NCBI GenBank assembly: GCA_002270565.1
Contig: NQMI01000132.1
Coordinates: 66,482 to 130,481, forward strand
Source of the DNA: Stenocarpella maydis
Lineage: Eukaryota > Ascomycota > Sordariomycetes > Diaporthales > Diaporthaceae
Direction: 5' to 3'
DNA: 64,000 nt
Position numbers and translations under genes: made by a program. A model generated the notes under the pieces. It was not told where the DNA came from. It searched no databases and saw nothing but the letters and a program-made list of their open reading frames with translations. Each line of letters begins with the position of its first letter. The first letter of the stretch is position 1. This document shows, piece by piece, positions 32,089 through 43,363 of the stretch.

Positions 32089-32755
32089 ATGTGGGGAGAG
32101 CGAGGCGGCATGACGATGAGGAGGCGCGGAGAGGCGTTGGGAAAGCGATTCAACGGGATTACGAAGCTCTTGACTCTTCGTTCATAGTCGTGCTTGTCTT
32201 TATAACGATGAGCAAGGGACCACGGTTGCAGGTCCCGCAAGGACCCCAATGGCTACTCGAGATGAGCAAACCATGTATATCAACCCTTACAGGCGAAAGA
32301 AAGGCCACGAGGTACAAAATATGAAAAATAAAAACTCGCAATCAAGCAAGCAAGGGTAGTCGCGACTGCCAGGCAAAGCCACAGCGTCAGGATTTGAAGC
32401 CTTTGGGGGAAGGCGTCTTCTCTCAGGCCACCACACAAACTTGATGTTTGCTACGCTTTTAAGCGCAAACGCAAGGGAACAAAACAAACAGGCAGCTATT
32501 CTGGGCCATCTTTCCTATTGCCTGGGACGCCATTGGGGACTTTTCCATCTGAAGTACTCAAGCAGACCTCGCGATCTTGCCCTCCATCTATTTTACCAGC
32601 GCCGTGCACAGCAAGCACAACTTCTTCGCCACAGCCACAGCCACATCACCATTCCTCCCTCCATCAGAACTTCCTTCGTCTGCAGACGGTGCTTCTGGTC
32701 CACTGAATTATCCACACTGGGATCCAAAGTGCTACCGCCCAAGTACCAACCCAAA
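32089..32755. other. Intergenic between MRP2 and the Arb2-domain gene
   Basis: Tandem genes on the + strand; holds the promoter and leader of the second. No other gene seen. Confidence 0.6.
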
Positions 32756-34213
32756 ATGTTTCGACGACGCTGGTCTGGTTTGCCAGAAGACCCTTCCTTC
32801 CCTGCTGATTTGGAGAAGCTCGGGTACGCTGACGATGTCGCCTCCTCCCTGTGCCTCGCTCCCTCAACACCTCTTTCGCAGCCGTTATTATCTCGCTTGA
32901 CGTTCAAAAGACGTCAAACACATCGCAGACGGCCGTGATGGATCAACAACTGACCACAACGACCCAGCTACTTCGTCGAGCCCAACGACGAGATCCGATG
33001 GATCGCCGAGCCGACCTTCTACTTCAACTACTTCCTCTCCAAGAACACGCGCCACAACGACTGCCAGCGCTTCGCCTTCAACACCGCAGTCGTTGCCCAG
33101 CTCATCCACCCGCGCCTCGAGGCCCTCGGCCTGAGCAAGCTCGCCCTGCCCCTCGGCACCCCGCCCACCGAAGCCCACGTCCCCATCTTCGTCTCGCCAG
33201 GCCTGAAGAGCAAGAAGCGCATCGTCCTCATCGTCGGCGAGAGCGAGCAGGAGCTCGGCGTCATCGCGCATAGGATCATTGGAGGGGCCGGGGGAGTGGA
33301 TAAGGGCAGCATGGTACATATCGCTAGGGCGCTTCTTCAGGGCAGCGGCCACAGCGACAGAAACCAGGCGGACGTCAGCACCAGCACCGCCCCCGGCGTC
33401 ATACTCGCAAACACCGGCGAGCTGTTTTGGTATTCTCAGGGAAAACGTGGCCTAACACCCCGTGGTGCACAGGGTGCTCCAATGCGAAGCTCCGTCCACT
33501 GGGGCAGGTTCGGCAGTTCTGACGCCAACACGATCCCGCGCAACGGAACCCCGGCCGCGCACGTCAGGTGCATCTTCGAGCAGGTCCTGTGCAACCCGGA
33601 CCTCGTCACTGCGGGCGCGGTGGTGCAGGTCGTGGGCGTCGGTGATGGCGCCATGGCGGTCCAGCGGGTCCTGGATGCAGAGTGGGCGCGCTGGAGAGAC
33701 AGTGTCGGGTGCCTGGCCATGTGCGGCAGTGGGCTTGATGATTCTTCGGTGTGGGATGCTGGGTTCAAGGCGTTCCTGAGGGAGGTGAGTTTGTATTCCC
33801 TCTTCCGCAAATGGCCTCGTCGTTGCCTTTGTGCCTGCTTGTTATGCACACGCTAAGATGATACTGTCCAACCACAACAGAAAGCCCGCCTCTACATCAC
33901 CAGCCACGAGCCGGCCGGCACCCTCATCTCCGGGCCAGACGGAAACGACAGGACGGTCATCCCCACCGACTACGGCACCCACGTCTTCAGCTCTGGCGAG
34001 CGGTACTACACGGAGATGACGCTCATCAAGGCCAAAGACGTTCTGCTGGCCTGGCTGGCCGAGGTCGACCGTGCCGGCGCCGGCTACGCCAACCCGGATG
34101 TCGAGGTCACATACGCCGACGACCATATGGATATCATGCCGACCTGGGCCGACAACAACTGCAATGGCGGCGGTGACAGTGGTGCGTGGGAGGGGGGCCT
34201 GGTGGCCGTATGA
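32756..34213 (+). CDS. Arb2-domain protein
   Basis: Exons 32756-32823, 32968-33784 and 33881-34213 join in phases 2 and 0, giving 405 residues. The start MFRRRWSGLPEDPSFPADLE is the conserved beginning of fungal Arb2-domain proteins. It continues GYFVEPNDEIRWI, RHNDCQRFAFNTAV, KKRIVLIVGESEQELGV, AHRIIGGAGGVDKGSMVHIA and GVILANTGELFW. The domain is an alpha/beta-hydrolase-like fold named after fission yeast Arb2, part of the Argonaute siRNA chaperone complex. It also occurs at the C-terminus of Clr3/Hda1-type histone deacetylases. A stand-alone function in filamentous fungi is not known to me. The last 20 residues or so (WADNNCNGGGDSGAW...) overlap, on the other strand, the point where the metacaspase N-terminal exons break off, so the true C-terminus may be altered. 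Confidence 0.8.
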
Positions 34214-34721
34214 AGCGGAGTGCTGGGGCGGCAGGTCTGGGTGGCGAGCATCGTGTTAGAAGGGGCCCGCGTATGTCGGTCCCACAAGGAGGGATTCCAG
34301 CATGGCTCGGAGGGAGGACATGTGCTCACTTGGCCGGCCGTAGTGGCCCTGAGGCGGCGAGTTATAGCCGTACTGCTGCGGCGGGGGGGGCTGTGGAACA
34401 CGAGGACGGTCAGGTCAGCTACACCATGGGAGACGGACGAGGTGACGCCATGTCGTACGTACCCCACCGTTGAAACCGTAGGGCTGAGGGGAGGAGTGAT
34501 AGCCATAGCCAGGCTGGGGCGGAGGGGCGTAGCCGTTGTAGTTTGGCTGCGGAGGACTGGAGCACAAGGGGATGCAGCGGTCAGTTGTGGGGGGTCCGTA
34601 TTATACCTAGGTAACAGGCGAATGGGTTCTGAACATACGGGTAGTAGCCCTGGGACGAGAGAAAGGCCCCTGGCGGAGGGGCGCCGCCGTACGAGGTCTG
34701 GTAGCCGGGATAGCCAGACAT
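34190..34721 (-). CDS. Probable metacaspase N-terminal exons (Pro/Gln/Gly/Tyr-rich), broken at the 3' side
   Basis: Four exons with consistent phases: 34721-34639, 34556-34463, 34390-34330 and from 34236 down. They read MSGYPGYQTSYGGAPPPGAF..., QPNYNGYAPPPQPGYGYHSS, PPPPQQYGYNSPPQGHYGRP and NLPPQHSASYGHQAP, then run into the antisense of the Arb2-domain gene without continuing as protein. Such Pro/Tyr/Gln-rich prodomains split by several short introns are typical of fungal type I metacaspases, and the rest of a metacaspase lies on the same strand 3.2 kb away. A penta-EF-hand or annexin N-terminus would look similar, but no such gene follows. The identity is an inference from composition, strand and position. 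Confidence 0.55.
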
Positions 34722-35337
34722 GACGGCGTTGGCTGCGGGGCTGGATGCGGCGCGGAGCGTTTGGGGGAGCCGGGAGTCGAGAGTCGAGGGGCGAGAGACA
34801 GAAGGAGAGGATCCTATGCGCACCCTCTGGCAGAGAGAGCCGACGGGAAAAGGATCAGATCAGATCAGATCAGAGGGCTGGCAGAGGAGGGCGGCGCGGA
34901 GGGCACAAGATGAGGACAGGCGAAGCCGGCGGCGTCGGGCTTTGATGCGATGCGATGCGATACGATAAAAGGGCGGAGTTAGGGTACGACGTCAGAGCCC
35001 CGGCCGGTGCGCGGTCGGTCTTGGGAGACGGGGTGGGTTTCTTTTGGGGCCAGGCTGAGCAGAGCACGGTTGGGTGGGTTGACTGCACAGTACTCCGTAT
35101 TGTGGTCCAGCGGTGGATCACCCGAGGGGGTGGGGGGCGGCGCAGCGAGCGGAGCACGGCCAAAAGCTCTGTCTGGTTTATTAATCCTTGTTGTTTTTGG
35201 ATCCCCGTTGCAGAAACGTGAGGGAGCACTCGGTGGTGTGCGGTGTGTAATGTCCTGTCCTTGTGGTTTCGCTGGTGGTTGCTGGTGGCGGTGGTGACGC
35301 GGCGGTGAGGATGGCCTGGTGAGACACACGCACAACA

Positions 35338-35354
35338 GACGACGACGACGGCGG

Positions 35355-35402
<48 letters not shown>
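35338..35402. repeat. (GAC)n microsatellite with GGC variants
   Basis: About 21 trinucleotide units, the last 13 or so perfect. Frames that cross it give poly-Asp, poly-Arg or poly-Val and are artefacts. Confidence 0.9.
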
Positions 35403-35639
35403 ACACATAGACGTTCGCACGCACACACCCACTTATCAACAAGGTCGGGTCGGGATGGGGGTTTATGGATGGGGATGGGGAAGCCCAAAGGTTAATCAAA
35501 GGTTAATTAGTAGTGCAAAGGTCAGTGTAGTGTAGAAGCAACAGGGGGGGTGGGGGTTGATGGATAATGCATGTCGAGATCGCTGCGGGGCCAAGCCACC
35601 GTCACAGTGTGGGTTCCTTGAATAGAACACTTGGATAGT

Positions 35640-35930
35640 CCATACCTGCACTACACTAGTGTACCTAGGTAGTGTAGGTAGCAAGTGGTTGTCGTGTGCT
35701 CAGACAAGACCACGAGGTCCCCGGGATATCAGGTGGAAGGCGCAGTCGACGTGCTGCCGAGTGTTTGCATCTCCCCCCCCCTGGCCCCATCGGAGAGGCA
35801 GTGTAGTGTAGTGTACGCAGTGGTCTGCCCAGTCGAAGGTGGGGCCACAGGGTACCCCAACCATGTGCCCTTACCCCATACCTAGGTAAGCCATGTACCT
35901 GGTCACTAAGTGTACACTACACTACATGCC
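35640..35930. repeat. Palindromic TACCTAGGTA / TAGTGTAGTGTA repeats
   Basis: The word ACCTAGGT or its half occurs at about 35660, 35880 and 35895, mixed with CTACACTAC and its reverse complement GTAGTGTAG at about 35650, 35800 and 35915. The arrangement could form hairpins. The function is unknown. Confidence 0.5.
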
Positions 35931-37639
35931 ATGTCGTTTCAAACGATGCGATGCGAGACCAAGGGCTCAAGCCAGTCAGTCCAATCACCCTCACGTTGCA
36001 CACTGTGTGTGTGTATGCGTGCAAGTGTGTGTGTGCTGAGCTCGTCTTCAATTGCATTCATCAATGACTTTGTTTTCCTTTTTTGTCTTTACCGCAACCC
36101 TGTCGTTCCTGTTCCGGGGCAATGTCGGTTGTCGATTGCCATGATGCCATCAAAACCCTACATGCCTGTCGGTGTCGGCTTTGGCCGTATGGCGAAGCCC
36201 TCTGGCACTCCGTTAGTCCAGGTCAAGTCCACAGCCGCAGCCACCAGAAAAAATGCAGTGCAACGCAACCTGCAACCTGCAACCTGCGATTCTGCCCTCA
36301 CGGCCCATGGCTATGCGCCGTCCTATCCGGGCGCCGTTCCTGTATCTGCCCGGCCAGATAATCTCAGATAATCTTCCGCCCTGTCGCTGTCCTCCTCTCG
36401 TGCTCCCCTTCAAAGGTCCCTCCCGGCCTCACCGTTCCATCTCAGCTGCCAATACCTCCGTCTCTAATCTCCCAGACTGATCACTTCTAGATGTGGCTCC
36501 CTCACCGAGGCCATGAATGTCATCTCGCCTGCAACCAGAATGCGACAACCGACACACCGCGTCGTCCTTGACGCCGGCCCAACGAGCCGCCCTGTCAGGC
36601 CTGTCTGCGCCTGCTTCCCACGCCCGAGGCACCCACAGCCCTCGGGCCACGGCGCCTAGACCTGCCCTGCTTTCCTGTCAGGCCTGTATGCAATGCCACA
36701 CTCCTGGCTGGTAGGATGGCACGGGGAAGCCGGCCGCCTGCTGACCAAGACAATGTCGCCTCGCTGCGTCAACACACAAGCCAATAAATGTCACACACCA
36801 TCGCGGCCCGCGGCCCGCGCCTCGACAACGAACCACACACACACGCGCCCAGATGCTATAACCACCTGCCACTACACAGGTACTACATGCTTACTAGGTC
36901 CTTGGCTCACTCCCACAGCCGCCTGCCCGCGGCGCCGTGGTTAAGTTTGCCCCCCAAGGCCTGGGCCCCCCGGCTGTCATTGCCGTGGCTGCTGCTTGAT
37001 TCAACCGGGAACGTTGTGGAGGGGTGGGTGCATTTCAAGCTTTCTCCTGCCGGTGGAGCCGAGTGGTCCGCAACCTAGCAACGTAGCCTACCGCGGCACT
37101 GCAAGATTATACAACGTTCACCTACCAGTTGGTCTTGATTCATGACGCCGTCCACCGACACCGATGATGCCAAGTGCGACATTGAGTTGCCAGGCTCACC
37201 TCCACCATCAAACTGACCAATGATATAATCCACCCCTGTCAAAGTATGCGTGTTCTGAGGCTATGCCTGTCTCCGACGCTTTTCTATGGGCTAGCTGACC
37301 GAAAACGCCCATGGCTATGTGCGTTTGGGCAAGGCAATTGACCTTGTCACATCAAGATCAGAATTACATCTACACAGGGCCGTAGTTCTGTTTATTCAGC
37401 GCCCGCGTCCAGCCATGCCCAGGGGGCCCACACAGCTCTAAATGCGGCGTCTTTGCCACACCACCTTACCAATGATTCCCATGCCTGGCTCTCAAAGCGA
37501 TTAAATGGTCATCTCGCTCTCCTTACCTCCTCCAAGTGTACGCAAAAGACGAGGCACTCGACAAGTAAGTTGTGCGTAATTGGCCTGTCTCGAATCGCTG
37601 GGCGATGAAGAAAAGTCTTGTCATGCTCTATCAATTCGC

Positions 37640-38560
37640 TAGGTGCGGTCGGAGTCTCGCATGCCAATACCAGTGGTGTTGTCCCGCAGAATCTCCTCCA
37701 GATCGGCGCCGTATTTCAAGAGGATACTGACACTTGTTTCGAAGGCCGGAAGATCCTCTGGCACAGGCGCCGCAGCGTTGGGCAAATTTGATGCTTGCTC
37801 CCTGGGACTGGTCTCCGGGTCACCACATGTGCTTATTCTCCGTCACAGCAATAGATCCCTGTGGCCGCCACCGACCTCACCTCCAACAAAGACATGTAAA
37901 TGCTGGTTTGGGTCGGAGCAAGCCAGTGATAATAGAGTGTGACCGCTTTTTAAAAGGGTGTCGACACCTACGCCCCTATACAAGATGGCCTCGACGACTT
38001 GAGGATACCGCAGTATGATGGCATTATTGGCAAGAGACGCCCTCCACGTGTCAACGTATGGGTCGATATCCTGAGGGAGCAGTCTCAAAGATAGACTCTC
38101 ATCCTTGGGGACGGAGCGATTGAAGCCATACGGGTCGAGATGTCGGGCATGGGCTTTTCGTTATAGTGGCAAAAGAAATATGCAATTACACAGCGCTTGA
38201 AGATTGTAAAACTGCATCTTGCAAACCTTCCATCATCCTCGACGTAATCAACACCTCAGCTGCGGCCTAGAACAGGATATCCTCCACATATGACCACCTG
38301 TAGTCCATGTGTGTGGGGGCTGTGCAACGATGCAGCGCAGCTTGGAACTGACGTGATCTCCAGAGCGTCAACTTCCGCTGCCGGAGAAGAGTGGCCAACG
38401 AGCCAACGATTCCCTGCAGGCTCATTATATCTGAATTGGTGGCAGCTTGCGGAACGGTCCAGCCCGCGTCTGTCAAAACGCCCCATGGCGGCAGAGGTAG
38501 GATCCCCTGTGCTCTAGGAGGTCGAGGTCTACACACGCCTAATTCTGCATGCCCCAATGG
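37640..38560 (-). pseudogene. Ankyrin-repeat protein remnant
   Basis: Three minus-strand pieces look like parts of a fungal ankyrin protein: SLQGIVGSLATLLRQRKLTL (about 38420), then YPQVVEAILYRGVGVDTLLK followed by SGHTLLSLACSDPNQHLH (about 37890-38010). The last piece is FETSVSILLKYGADLEEILR (about 37690-37740). The first lies in a different frame from the second, with stops between. The second and third could be joined by an intron (donor gtgagg near 37888, acceptor accag near 37815). No start or full repeat array is visible. It lies on the same strand as, and downstream of, the amyloid-motif ORF at 38819-39787, so it may be the decayed sensor part of the same locus. Confidence 0.4.
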
Positions 38561-38818
38561 CTATAGGTCCTAATTATAACAAAAGCTTGACGGTCCTGAC
38601 GGGGAGGTCACTGAACCTGGCAGTGTCTAAGATGAATGCTATTGACGTGTGTCTCTAAATCTACCCAAATTTGACAAGTCCTTCCCGCGCCCCCCTCAAG
38701 TCATGCTTGAGCCGCCCAAAGTCCGCAACTACCCGGATGTTCCCAGACACCACATCCTCCTTGCACAATCCGAACATGCTGGTGGTTGGCATAAGAGTGC
38801 GCCCTCAGGGCGTGCATC

Positions 38819-39787
38819 TCAGGACAGCCGACAATGACAGCCACGTCGCCGGTCATGAGCATGTCCTCGGCCCTGTGCCCCTCGGCGACGGCGGCGTGCG
38901 TTCCGTAGATTCCGGCACTGTCCCTGGGCATGTCGGGGTGGTGGCAGACGGGCAAGAACTCGAGGGACCTGGCATCTTTGGAGGCCGCACCCACGATCAT
39001 CGCCCGCCGGTGAAGATGACAGGCTCCTGCCGACAGCCCGAGGACCCGTCCCAGAGGCTGGCTCTCCGTCCAGTCCAGCTGCGCACATACCTCGGGCTCG
39101 CAGCGGAACGTGCTGGATTTCAAAGTCTTCGCGAGGCGCCTTGTTTATGCACGGCGGATGGGTGACAATGCGGGCAGGGTTGCCTGGGCGAGGCCAGCAC
39201 CCCATGTCTTCAGGATGAAAGCCAACAGTTCTGGACTCGGCCTGTGCTAGTGCAGAAACCGAAGCGCTTTGGGGCATTGTAATTCCGGGGTCCTGTGGAT
39301 AGGAACGGGACAGTGTGCTTTCAGAGCGCCTTCGTGTGGCCCGTGTCTGGCGGGGAGGCCTCAGATTGAATGAACAAGTAGTGTCAGAGGTGCTTGGTGT
39401 GTCGTTGACGAACTGGTCAGGGGATAGCCTTCGTCCCAGTGACATTGAGCGCGCCCATACCTCGCATGCGCTTCTTGTGCCATTGGTCGAGTATTGTCCG
39501 TGAACTGCAATAAAGGACATTTAGGTAAGCGGAACTGCTCGGTTTCAGTCGCTCTGTGGATCCATACTTATGCCTGACAAAGCCGTCGAGTCGTCATGGG
39601 AGTCATTCCCAACATGGTTACTGTTTCCGCCGTCCATAACGTGGATATTGCGAGCATGCGAACCAGTGGCGCTGTTGTTTGTCGTGAGATGACTGCATTT
39701 GTATATGTTGATGATATTCATACCAGTGGCAAAGTTGAGGTCGAAGCCGTCCAGGTCGTAGTCTCTACCAGTGGTTATTGGCTCAGC
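38819..39787 (-). CDS. ORF with N-terminal amyloid (HRAM-like) motif pair; possible decayed NLR-type partner
   Basis: The ATG at 39787 opens MAEPITTGRDYDLDGFDLNF. Residues 34-54 begin HLTTNNSATGSHARNI and residues 57-77 begin SNHVGNDSHDDSTALSG. These match the 21-residue repeats of the HeLo protein next door (H-x4-N-x-A-x-G pattern in the first; N-x-SH-x-DST-x-LSG shared in the second). A two-exon model (39787-39568, 39504 down) joins in phase 1 through gtatgg and tattgcag and runs to about 39100, after which the reading frame is doubtful: a better-looking frame at 39123-38701 is out of phase. No NACHT P-loop or other NLR domain was found. The first exon without splicing would end at 39545 (80 residues). 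Confidence 0.4.
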
Positions 39788-41097
39788 CATGGGTAAATCC
39801 CGGGGAGCACGACAAGGCAAGGAAGTAGGTACACTCTCATACCATACGGAAACAGAACTCCGGCGAAGAATCTGGCGTAAACGAACTTGGTCTGTTTCAC
39901 CGCCGTGCGCCGCCGGGCCACATACCTGAATATAGATCCTGGCATGTAAGCCATCGGGGCCTTGGCATATCTACCTACCACCGGGTGTATTTTTGTGTTC
40001 ACGGCCATGTGTAAATTTTTTTCGGGCTGCCTGGATTCATCGCTGGCGCCTCCTCACCGAGAAATGCGTGTAAACGTCCGGGTTAACTCCGAAGGCTTTG
40101 CTGATAATCTCACTACATGGCTATGTTCCAGCAATGCACGGACCAAAATGGTCCGCCAAAACCATGTTTTTGGCCCGGGGGAGTGCCAACGCAGTGGGCT
40201 CGAGAAAAATGAACAAGGCGAGTGACCGACCAGGGTCTACGGCGAAGGGGATGATCAAAGTTAGCCCCTGCAATGGTGGGGGGCTGTGCATGTCACGGGG
40301 GCATTAGTTATGATGTTCAGGGAAGTCGAATGGCTGAAGAGACAGATGAGTTTGCCTACTTTGACATACTGGTCCCACGCAGGCGAATCTCAGCTCCCCA
40401 TGGTGTTGTGAAATATGGTTGCCAAGATCAAACACTCAAGTGTGACCCTAGCATACACCGGGAATGCTTGGATCGTCCTCATGCGGTGAGACCTGAACCA
40501 AGGGCCGACGCCAGGCAGAAGAGTGTGATGAAGACTTGTGCTCGGTGCCTGGCGGTTACAGAAGCCGGTAATTTGTGGGCACATTTTTTCCTCGGCCAGC
40601 CGATCTGAATGACTGGTCCTTATCGCCTGTGAGCTGTACCATGTGGCCTCACATGAAACCAGGTAGTTAGAAGCTCCCTACCAAACAAGCTGTACCTCTA
40701 GGAGAGCCTTGGAGAACAATAGGGGGGGGGGAGCGCTGTTAAGTAGCGCCACTACCGCTGTATTCTGTGAAGCAGTCCCGTATGCGGAATAGGGTATTTG
40801 CACGAGTGCTTAAATGGGGAGCTTTTTTGCAGCGCTCTCAGAGATCGTGCAGCTAACTGCCATATCAATCAATATGAGAACGAATTCGGCAAAGTGGGGC
40901 GTGCAGTGGTTTCATCAGCCCAAGCAAATAATAAGTAGTTTGCCTAGCCACGTGGTAGAAGGCAAACAACATTTTCTCGGTCCTTCTTGAACTACAATTT
41001 GGAAATTCCTTGCCTCGTTTAACTACTGATGACACCGCATCCTCCACGCCTGAAAGTTTGTTTTGATCACCTTTAGGTCCCGCACTCGCCATACAAC
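39788..41097. other. Intergenic between the divergent amyloid-motif pair
   Basis: Bidirectional upstream region of about 1.3 kb. A frame at 40273-40608 (+) has no recognisable domain and was not called. Confidence 0.5.
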
Positions 41098-42397
41098 ATG
41101 GCTGAAGTCACGGGCTTAATTCTCGGGGGTGTTACCCTTGTAGGCCTCGTGTCGACCTGCGTAGAAATCCTTGAATACCTTGAAAGCGCCAGGAATCGGG
41201 CTGGGGACTTCGGAGTGGCGCTGGTCAAAGTGAACCTGATCAAGCAACGGCTGAGCGACTGGGGCGCGGACGCCAACACATGCTTCCTTCTCACTCTGCA
41301 TACCACCGGTGCTTCCTCCCACTGCAAGGTTCTCATACAAGAGACGTTAGCCCGGATACAGACACTTCTCGACCAGACCAACAGGATGTCACGCAGGCAT
41401 TCGGTCCAGGAACAATATCAAAGGGAAATTAAGTACACCTGCCCCATCCTTGCTGCCTGATCTGTCCAAAAAACCTGACTTTGCCCTGTTGTCCGCACCT
41501 TAGCTCGCCACGGAGGCCCCCCATGAGGTTGCCTTTCCGGTCAAGGCCAGTCGACTCGGATATCAGCGTGCCTGTCGACAGGGGCAAATCTTTCAAAAGC
41601 CCCCCCCCGCGCCGTTCACAACCGCTGGTTTCTTTCTCGCGCAAAGTGCTTTGGGTGTTGCTTGACAAGAAGAGACTCGACAACGTCATCGAACAGCTGG
41701 ACTTCTTGCTAAGCAACCTCGAGAAGATAACGGAGACATTGCACGGCAGAGCTGAAATGGCTCAGCACAGCAGCTCCGGAAAACTCCCTGCATACTCCAA
41801 CTGGAAGAATGAGACAGTGGAAGATTCTGGTCATCAATGTAAGGAACGATCCCATGATACAGTCGATGATATCGTCGTGGCCGTCATTCCGGTTTGTTAT
41901 GGATATATCCTCGACTCAGTGCTGATTCGCCACATCTTTGTACTCTAGTAACAGACGAGTTCGACATGGTCATCGACAGTGATGGCGAAAACAAAGCCAT
42001 GGCGGTTGAGGGATGTCTAGATACATCGCTCTGTCAGCCCTCGCGTGCGCCCCTTCAATGTCATCAGAGTTTCAACAACCACTTGCAGCCTGGCTCCTAC
42101 GAAGCGCCCCGATCCTCCCGACTAGCCCAGGGGAAATCCAGTGTCCACCGCTTCGAACACAACAAAGCATATGGCTACTCAACCCATGCCCTTGGGGACA
42201 TCGGCATGCAACCGGACAGCAGCCACAAGGGCCATGACTTTCTTTACAACGAGTCTCATAAAGACAGCACCATGCTATCAGGCTCTGTCAATATGACTGA
42301 ACTTAGAAAGCTCCTCAAGGAGAAGAGGCATGACAGGATAAGGGAAAGGGCAGCTAAGAGAAAGGCAGGCGTCACCAAGAGAGCACGTCGCAAATAA
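41098..42397 (+). CDS. HeLo-domain protein with two C-terminal amyloid-type repeats (HET-S-like)
   Basis: Exons 41098-41432, 41504-41838 and 41949-42397 join in phases 2 and 1, giving 372 residues. The N-terminus MAEVTGLILGGVTLVGLVST, then CVEILEYLESARNRAGDFGV and VNLIKQRLSDWGADANTC, is the HeLo (prion-inhibition and propagation) domain of HET-S. Its second half has VLWVLLDKKRLDNVIEQLDF. A hydrophobic first helix is the part that enters membranes in HET-S. After a linker, two 21-residue repeats begin at residues 290 (HRFEHNKAYGYSTHALGDI) and 319 (HDFLYNESHKDSTMLSGSV), spaced like the paired repeats of the HET-s prion domain. A very basic tail follows (RIRERAAKRKAGVTKRARRK). HET-S-type proteins are switched on by amyloid templating and permeabilise membranes. 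That activity is inferred here. The second acceptor may be at 41948 or 41954, a two-residue difference. Confidence 0.8.
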
Positions 42398-43363
42398 GGT
42401 TGCAGCGTTAAGTTCAGGATTTTACAGATATATATAACAGCCTTAACGTAATTCGTTCATTTTTGATCATGTTGTGCATTGAATTCCAAACATAGTATCC
42501 CACCAATTCCCGAGTTGGTCTGTTTTCCAGAGATATGGAGACGGAACGCACATTGCCTGACAACGTTGACGTACTCCCATAATACCTACCATTGACAGTT
42601 GTCTCGACAACACCTAGTCCTACAATATAATAGATACTCACAACACTAATCTTTAATACATATCCCTAGTAAGTTAGCTTTAGATTTGTAGGTGTGGGAT
42701 ATGTGGATATGTGTTGAGTCCACTGTTACTTGCTATAGCACAAATGAAACACTGGTGTGCCTTCTGTCTTATCCCGGTGCGCATCTCTACGACCTTTTCA
42801 CCGTCGCCTGAAGGTCTGGGGCTGGAAGGTCTATGAGCAGGAATCGGGTGATTGGGGGTCATGATCACAGTACCATGGGTCGGATGTTGTCATAATGCTA
42901 TACAACTCAAGCTGAAATACCGAAGCAAGCCGGCAGACGACTCGAGGCTGGCCGCGTTTTAGAAACGAACAACGCCCGTTTTGAAACGCGCACTAGCATG
43001 GTGCAGAGCCTTTCGGATGCGCACGGTTTCGGTCCAGTTAGCGAATCAAAATCCATATCACGCGTGAAAGAGAGAGACGAAAAATCCTCTGAATGGCCAA
43101 TATAATTGCCGTCCTGTATCCAGTCTCCCTATCCGCCTTCCGGCAAGTCTATATGCCATGAAATGTCACTATCTCCGAAACCACCGCCGAGTTTTATCAA
43201 CCTTGTAGTCACGACGCAGGCCACGCCAGTAATACAGCCAAGCCCGTGACATGATGCTAAGTAGTCGTGACGGATAACTGCCGAAGCTGGACCTCGTCCC
43301 GGAAGGGTGAGTCGAGACTACCAGGTACCGGCACCTCAATGTACGTCGCAAATGACTGCAACT
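42398..43363. other. Intergenic, convergent 3' ends
   Basis: A/T-richer than its surroundings at 42400-42680. No gene recognised. Confidence 0.6.

Larger units (their letters stand above)
34722..37639. other. Long intergenic region with simple repeats
   Basis: Nearly 2.9 kb without a supported gene. It holds GATCA repeats (about 34853-34875), a GATGC run (about 34943-34965), a GAC microsatellite (35338-35402), palindromic ACCTAGGT/TAGTGTA words at 35640-35930 and a GT run at 36005-36040. Confidence 0.6.

Noticed and set aside
34981..35488. Frames with poly-Arg, poly-Val or poly-Ser
   Set aside because: Artefacts of the GAC microsatellite.
40273..40608. 111-codon frame between the amyloid-motif genes
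   Set aside because: No homology recognised, no splice support; kept as intergenic.
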